Shown here in pieces: positions 57,408 through 64,000 of a stretch of 64,000 nt of DNA; position 1 is the stretch's first letter; every line of letters starts with the position of its first letter. The notes under the pieces were generated by a model. The model was given only the letters and a program-made list of their open reading frames with translations, had not been told where the DNA came from and made no database searches. Origin of the DNA: Reticulitermes speratus (taxonomy: Eukaryota > Arthropoda > Insecta > Blattodea > Rhinotermitidae); assembly GCA_021186555.1 (NCBI GenBank), contig JAJKFL010000007.1, positions 30,789,827 through 30,853,826 of the forward strand, written 5' to 3'. A program made the position numbers and the translations under genes.

Positions 57408-59062
57408 TATGTCAGTCCAGGCCGTGTACTGACATAGGTACGGTATACAGTACAGACACTATACCGTACCTATGTCAGTCCAGGCCGTGTACTGACATAG
57501 GTACGGTATACAGTACAGACACTATACCGGACCTATGTCAGTCCAGGCCGTGTACTGACATAGGTACGGTATACAGTACAGACACTATACCGTACCTATG
57601 TCAGTCCAGGCCGTGTACTGACGTAGGTACGGTATACAGTACAGACACTATACCGTACCTATGTCAGTCCAGGCCGTGTACTGACATAGGTACGGTATAC
57701 AGTACAGACACTATACCGGACCTATGTCAGTCCAGGCCGTGTACTGACATAGGTACGGTATACAGTACAGACACTATACCGTACCTATGTCAGTCCAGGC
57801 CGTGTACTGACATAGGTACGGTATACAGTACAGACACTATACCGTACCTATGTCAGTCCAGGCCGTGTACTGACATAGGTACGGTATACAGTACAGACAC
57901 TATACCGTACCTATGTCAGTCCAGGCCGTGTACTGACATAGGTACGGTATACAGTACAGACACTATACCGTACCTATGTCAGTCCAGGCCGTGTACTGAC
58001 ATAGGTACGGTATACAGTACAGACACTATACCGGACCTATGTCAGTCCAGGCCGTGTACTGACATAGGTACGGTATACAGTACAGACACTATACCGTACC
58101 TATGTCAGTCCAGGCCGTGTACTGACATAGGTACGGTATACAGTACAGACACTATACCGTACCTATGTCAGTCCAGGCCGTGTACTGACATAGGTACGGT
58201 ATACAGTACAGACACTATACCGGACCTATGTCAGTCCAGGCCGTGTACTGACATAGGTACGGTATACAGTACAGACACTATACCGGACCTATGTCAGTCC
58301 AGGCCGTGTACTGACATAGGTACGGTATACAGTACAGACACTATACCGTACCTATGTCAGTCCAGGCCGTGTACTGACATAGGTACGGTATACAGTACAG
58401 ACACTATACCGTACCTATGTCAGTCCAGGCCGTGTACTGACATAGGTACGGTATACAGTACAGACACTATACCGGACCTATGTCAGTCCAGGCCGTGTAC
58501 TGACATAGGTACGGTATACAGTACAGACACTATACCGTACCTATGTCAGTCCAGGCCGTGTACTGACATAGGTACGGTATACAGTACAGACACTATACCG
58601 GACCTATGTCAGTCCAGGCCGTGTACTGACATAGGTACGGTATACGGTACAGACACTATACCGGACCTATGTCAGTCCAGGCCGTGTACTGACATAGGTA
58701 CGGTATACAGTACAGACACTATTACCGGACCTATGTCAGTCCAGGCCGTGTACTGACATAGGTACGGTATACATTACAGACACTATACCGTACCTATGTC
58801 AGTCCAGGCCGTGTACTGACATAGGTACGGTATACAGTACAGACACTATACCGTACCTATGTCAGTCCAGGCCGTGTACTGACATAGGTACGGTATACAG
58901 TACAGACACTATACCGTACCTATGTCAGTCCAGGCCGTGTACTGACATAGGTACGGTATACAGTACAGACACTATACCGTACCTATGTCAGTCCAGGCCG
59001 TGTACTGACATAGGTACGGTATACAGTACAGACACTGTATACCGTACCTATGTCAGTCCAGG
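57408..59062. repeat. 63-bp palindromic satellite, about 26 copies
   Basis: Each unit is a 20-bp arm TATACCGTACCTATGTCAGT, an 11-base spacer (CCAGGCCGTGT), the exact reverse complement of the arm, and a 12-base spacer (CAGTACAGACAC). Every unit can form a hairpin or cruciform in two registers. Copies are nearly identical; the main variant is ACCGGACC for ACCGTACC, which breaks one pair. Confidence 0.98.
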
Positions 59063-60384
59063 CCGTGTACTGCAGATTGTGCTTGTCTTACTTAGCCTTC
59101 GATATAACAGCAACTTAGCCATTTGCACGGTCCTATGCTTGACCGCCGCCAAGTTTAAGCCACTTACATTTCCTGTGTTGAGCTTCGCCTTGACCAATGT
59201 TGCAAAAATTTTCATATACATGATTTTGTATAACTTATGCTTGCTGCGTCCACAGTTGTGTGATAAAATCATACACGTACGGAATTTTGAAAGCCACATG
59301 CACCTAGCGGGTCTGCGTGCTCTTGTCATTGCTGCGGAGTGCCTAGTTTGCAGGCGCTGTAATTTCAAAAACTGGCTCTAACGCTTATACGCAGGCGTGA
59401 GTCGTTGTAGACCTAATCAGTGCCTTGTGGATTGTTAATATGACGTTAGCGGTCAGTCGCTCGCTTTAGAATAGGGAGCAGACGACAGATATTCTGAACA
59501 CCCTAGCTTCTATAATTACTATTTTACATCTCCAAATAGCCTAATATTTCTGTCAAGGTAACACCGAGAAAGATTACATGGTTTAGGATGGGAAACTTTC
59601 GTTGAGTCTTCCTATACTCGTAATCGTTTCAAACTTTTATGAGAAAGAAGACTTTCTGAAAAACGAAAATGACCAAGCATCTCAGAACAAATTGTTCAAA
59701 TATTGACTACAAGATGGGTCCATAAATGATTACTTCAAGGACTTACGTCACAAAGATGTTTACACACATTTGGTGTCACTAAATGGCACTAATGAAAACT
59801 TACACAGATCGTAAGGAATATTTGCCATGGGATTCATTGCTTGTGCTCGAAACTCGATGTCAAAATTCGTAAGGATTTCATACCGCCAGAACGCACTGCA
59901 TGAAGTACATTTTCTGTTACACCGCTAACAGTTGATTAGGCGAATTTTATATGACGTCGCTGCATTAAATGCTCTGGAATTTGGTGACGTAGAAAATAAT
60001 GAAAGGTTTACTTTAGCCATTCTTTTACCTAATGTAAAGCAGTAATGTGGGTGACATACAAATATTATATTGTGTTTGTCTTTGTTGTTGCTAATCACAA
60101 ATTGGCTGTGCACTTGTGAAGTGCTTTGCGGATGAGGATTGTAGACCTACTTACAGATTCTGTATAATAAATTGCTTACTGCCTTGATTGATTCTTCAGG
60201 TTAAATTATACAAATTTGAAGTAATGCGAATTAGAACTATGGACATTTGCATACAAATGAATCACTAGGTTGTAGTGGTGTTATTGCTGATTGTTAGTAT
60301 ATGCTAGCTTCGCTATAGGCCAATGCAGACTATATTACTGACTTAAGAAGATTAAATTAAGGAGCCACTTGCAGTAATTTCTGA
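59063..60384. repeat. Segmental duplication (block D)
   Basis: Pairs with 31035-31660 and 32616-33365. An open frame of about 100 codons at 59079-59381 is similar to that at 31098-31349, but both strands are open and the product is unrecognised. Confidence 0.75.
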
Positions 60385-61715
60385 CATACATATCATCATA
60401 CTGTAGACATTACACAGATGCAGCACTGTTACTGCATATCGGTACGACAGACACAAACAGGCTGTATGATGTTACTGAACATACATATCATCATACTGTA
60501 GACATTACACAGATGCAGCACTGTTACTGCATATCGGTACGACAGACACAAACAGGCTGTATGATGTTACTGAACATACATATCATCATACTGTAGACAT
60601 TACACAGATGCAGCACTGTTACTGCATATCGGTACGACAGACACAAACAGGCTGTATGATGTTACTGAACATACATATCATCATACTGTAGACATTACAC
60701 AGATGCAGCACTGTTACTGCATATCGGTACGACAGACACAAACAGGCTATATGATGTTACTGAACATACATATCATCATACTGTAGACATTACACAGATG
60801 CAGCACTGTTACTGCATATCGGTACGACAGACACAAACAGGCTATATGATGTTACTGAACATACATATCATCATACTGTAGACATTACACAGATGCAGCA
60901 CTGTTACTGCATATCGGTACGACAGACACAAACAGGCTGTATGATGTTACTGAACATACATATCATCATACTGTAGACATTACACAGATGCAGCACTGTT
61001 ACTGCATATCGGTACGACAGACACAAACAGGCTATATGATGTTACTGAACATACATATCATCATACTGTAGACATTACACAGATGCAGCACTGTTACTGC
61101 ATATCGGTACGACAGACACAAACAGGCTATATGATGTTACTGAACATACATATCATCATACTGTAGACATTACACAGATGCAGCACTGTTACTGCATATC
61201 GGTACGACAGACACAAACAGGCTGTATGATGTTACTGAACATACATATCATCATACTGTAGACATTACACAGATGCAGCACTGTTACTGCATATCGGTAC
61301 GACAGACACAAACAGGCTATATGATGTTACTGAACATACATATCATCATACTGTAGACATTACACAGATGCAGCACTGTTACTGCATATCGGTACGACAG
61401 ACACAAACAGGCTATATGATGTTACTGAACATACATATCATCATACTCTAGACATTACACAGATGCAGCACTGTTACTGCATATCGGTACGACAGACACA
61501 AACAGGCTGTATGATGTTACTGAACATACATATCATCATACTGTAGACATTACACAGATGCAGCACTGTTACTGCATATCGGTACGACAGACACAAACAG
61601 GCTGTATGATGTTACTGAACATACATATCATCATACTGTAGACATTACACAGATGCAGCACTGTTACTGCATATCGGTACGACAGACACAAACAGGCTAT
61701 ATGATATTATTGAAG
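60385..61715. repeat. 95-bp satellite, about 14 copies
   Basis: catacatatcatcatactgt at 60385, 60480 and every 95 bases after that. The main variants are ggctgtatg and ggctatatg. Twice the copy number of the paired array at 33366-34026. Confidence 0.98.
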
Positions 61716-61769
61716 AAGCAGGACGTATACAGTCGTTACAGCTAGCATCTTTGGCCACCCTATTCTTCT

Positions 61770-62330
61770 TCTCGCTGACCAAGCTGGCTCAAACCGTAAC
61801 GCTTTTGACATGCATTCGTGAATTTGCCGGTTCAATTCTCGGCAGGCACAGCAAAGATTTCTGGCGTTTTAGTTCTTTTATTCAATATTGCCGAGGCACG
61901 CGGTGGCGCATTTGATTGAGGCACTGCGCTGCAAGCCGGAAGAATGCAGTTTCGATTCCCGATGGTATCATTGGAATTTTTCATTGACATAATCCTTTCT
62001 GCCAACTAAGTCACCTGGGGACGACTTCGCCCGTAACGGAAATGTGTACCAGGGATATACTGTGGTGGGGAGGGGGGTAAAGGCGGCCGGTGCGTAGGGC
62101 TGAAAAACTTACCACTTTAATGTGCCGATTGTCTTGATATCTGGGAGCCTCAACCGTCTGAAGCATTAAGGGCCTGTCCAGGACTGTACAGTGACTCTTC
62201 TAAATTTGCACTCAGTGTTGCCGGTCTAAGCCGGAACAGAAGGCTAAGTATGCCGAGATCTTTAACGTGGTTTCTGATTATTCACTGTCAGTCATTCGGA
62301 CCTGCAGACTGAGTCACTAAGAGCGTCGTT
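61770..62330 (+). mobile_element. tRNA-derived SINE remnant (family 3), split by a family 2 SINE
   Basis: ggctcaaaccgtaacgcttt and tgccggttcaattctcggca, then ggcgttttagttcttt, then the interruption, then ctgattattcactgtcagtc. Comparison with 2799-3006 shows where the body was interrupted. Confidence 0.55.
61894..62209 (+). mobile_element. tRNA-derived SINE, family 2
   Basis: Same head (gcacgcggtggcgca) and body as 54493-54803. The flanks attcaatattgccg (61880-61893) and actcagtgttgccg (62210-62223) agree at 11 of 14 positions, consistent with an old target-site duplication. Confidence 0.8.
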
Positions 62331-62998
62331 AAGTAAAGTCTGAAACTTAAATAAATAAATGTATTCTCACCCTCACCCCAGTAACATGCTGAATGTCACG
62401 AATGCAACGTCCCCTCCGCTCCTGTTTCTATTTTCTCCTGCCCAGTTCTTTATTCACAGTAATTTTGTCACTTTTCATTGACGTTCTGTATCAGTTTCAG
62501 TTTATTCATCTTCATCCAATAAACAAAGAGCAGTTAAGCAAGCGGAAACTCTGTGTTTACTGTGACGTCAGAACCAATTTGTACATATATTTAGAAGAAT
62601 TTCATGCTTGAAAATCTGTTTCTTCTTATTTCTAACTGGATCTAAATGTATCCTGTTACATTCATTAAATGTAACAAATACCGGAAAAGCCTTACTGATT
62701 TTATTGATACGAGAGACAAGAATTATCTTTCGAGTTTGTCTGAAAATTCTGAATAAGAAACTCGTACTGATTGGTCAGTTATTTTGCAAGGAATAATTTT
62801 CCTCACAAAGTCTGAAATGGATCGGCTTGTGAGGACAGTTAGTCTACATACGAACATGACTCAGTAAGAAGACTGCAGTATAGCATTACTGTGACAGATC
62901 AAGAAAGAAAGCCATTACATAGTACATGGCACATGGGCTTCTTGTATAAGTTATCCTAATTAACGTTTTCTGTCAGCAGATAATTTTCTCAAACAAAA
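62331..62998. other. Intergenic, short duplicated stretch
   Basis: 62385-62540 matches 34840-34990. Beyond 62545 nothing is recognised until the retroelement remnant. Confidence 0.5.
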
Positions 62999-63385
62999 AA
63001 AATTCAATGTTTCGGTTGAAGGCCAAATATCCACGCCTAGAGAGATAAAAGCAGCGGTGCCACAGGGTTTGCTGCTGTCTCCTACACTGCACAGTTAGTA
63101 CATACATTATGCGCCTCAAACCTCAGGTACATACCTGGCCCTCGCTACATAACTCCATACAAGCTATAAGCTGACACACGACCTCACATCAATGCAGTCC
63201 TGGTGCGAATTTTAGAATATTAAAATCAATGACGATAAGACTCAGACCATCTAATTCGCTCGTGGACATGGACCGGCAAAGCTTAATCTTGGATTGAAAG
63301 GGCGGAAATTTGCCTTTGTAAACCAAGTAAAGTATCTCGGTGTTATTCTTTACAGAAAGATTATCTGGTGATGTCAAATAGAAAT
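62999..63385 (+). pseudogene. Jockey-like reverse transcriptase remnant
   Basis: Plus-strand translation gives VSVEGQISTPREIKAAVPQG, LLLSPTLHS, then after frame changes INDDKTQTI and FVNQVKYLGVILYRKIIW. These match the VPQGSxLSP block, the INxxKTQ block and the hVKYLGV block of jockey-type LINEs. The YADD block between them is destroyed. Confidence 0.7.
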
Positions 63386-63776
63386 GATAGAAGGCTTGGC
63401 CTTCATGATATCTGGCGTCTATTGCCTATTCAAAAGCGAGCGACTGAGCGCTAACGTCATATTAATAACAATGGTATACAAAATAAAACTTATTTTAATC
63501 ATCAGAAATACAAATATACTTTTCTAGACCAATTTTTCACGCTGATTATGAAAATGTTTTTAGGATTTTCCTTGCACATGTAGTTTTTACAGGATAACGT
63601 ATGCTGTAATATTCACACAAACTGTAGTAACTCAGATACATAGGCACACCTCCAGGACATAAACATAATTTGGTATAAACTACATCATTAGTTCTACTGA
63701 AAGCAAAGTTACAAATGTGATGCCTTTCTCTTTCTGCGGTACACTGTGTTTGGAGCATCACGGTACAGCATCCAGC
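63386..63776. other. Retroelement 3' part and intergenic
   Basis: 63400-63470 is an inverted match to about 31415-31510 (gcgagcgactgagcgctaac against its reverse complement), so that stretch of blocks B and D may be part of the same LINE family in the other orientation. The remainder is unrecognised. Confidence 0.45.
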
Positions 63777-64000
63777 AATCATCAGTTCCGGAACTGAGGC
63801 CCACTCGGTAACCAATTCAACTTGTGCCGGGGCCCTTTTTCAGGAAGCAAGGCGGCCGGGATGTGTACATTACAATTATTTCCGTTTAGTGCCGGTGTTA
63901 AGAATGCGTGGAGCTATACCTCAACTCTCCCACGTAGATTTTATAAGTAGATAAGTTTAATGTTTTATGGAATAGTTTAATCATGCTGCTGAAGATAAAA
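63777..64000. repeat. 3' flank of a further NACHT-ankyrin copy
   Basis: Matches 39000-39249 and 4630-4830: cccactcggtaaccaattca, acttgtgccgggg, gccggtgttaagaatgcgtg, tacctcaactctccca, tttaatcatgctgctgaaga. In both other blocks the gene's stop codon follows within ~30 bases of this point. The gene itself is outside the window. Confidence 0.8.

Overview
The window looks like accessory DNA from a large, repeat-rich animal genome, most likely an insect. The evidence is tRNA-derived SINEs with target-site duplications, decayed non-LTR retrotransposons, Penelope-like, pogo/Tigger-like, piggyBac-like and hAT-like remnants, many tandem satellites, and NACHT-ankyrin genes with no bacterial features. 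A cockroach- or termite-like host is my guess, at low confidence.

The genic core is a small family of minus-strand NACHT-ankyrin genes. Copy A (4831-8697) is an uninterrupted 1,288-codon frame. It carries an N-terminal domain resembling a PD-(D/E)XK nuclease, a central NACHT NTPase and C-terminal ankyrin repeats. Copy B (39250-43118) aligns over its full length but has one frameshift and one in-frame stop. A third copy survives only as about 45 N-terminal codons (18414-18548). The last 224 bases match the DNA just 3' of copies A and B, so a further copy probably begins just past the window end.

These copies sit in diverged segmental duplications. Block A is about 0.48-9.0 kb. Block C' is 18.4-23.4 kb (gene 5' remnant plus upstream flank). 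Block B is about 28-47 kb and is the most complete. Block D is 56.3-64.0 kb (downstream flank of the next copy). Between and inside them lie transposon insertions that can be called because one block carries the insertion and its partner has the empty site. At seven positions a sequence that is single or low copy in one block is a tandem array in its partner (86, 63, 95, 84, ~147, 76 and 87 bp units). The largest array, 84 bp units over 5.9 kb at 48.0-53.85 kb, has no paired locus in view.

About ten short motifs with a CTGANGA-like half, a small hairpin and GAAAC followed by a palindromic ACGT or ACATGT resemble minimal hammerhead ribozymes of Penelope-like elements. One lies at the 3' end of an insertion that also encodes a decayed GIY-YIG endonuclease, which supports that reading. 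Nothing could be searched or computed here. Family names rest on recognised motifs, and repeat boundaries are read by eye.
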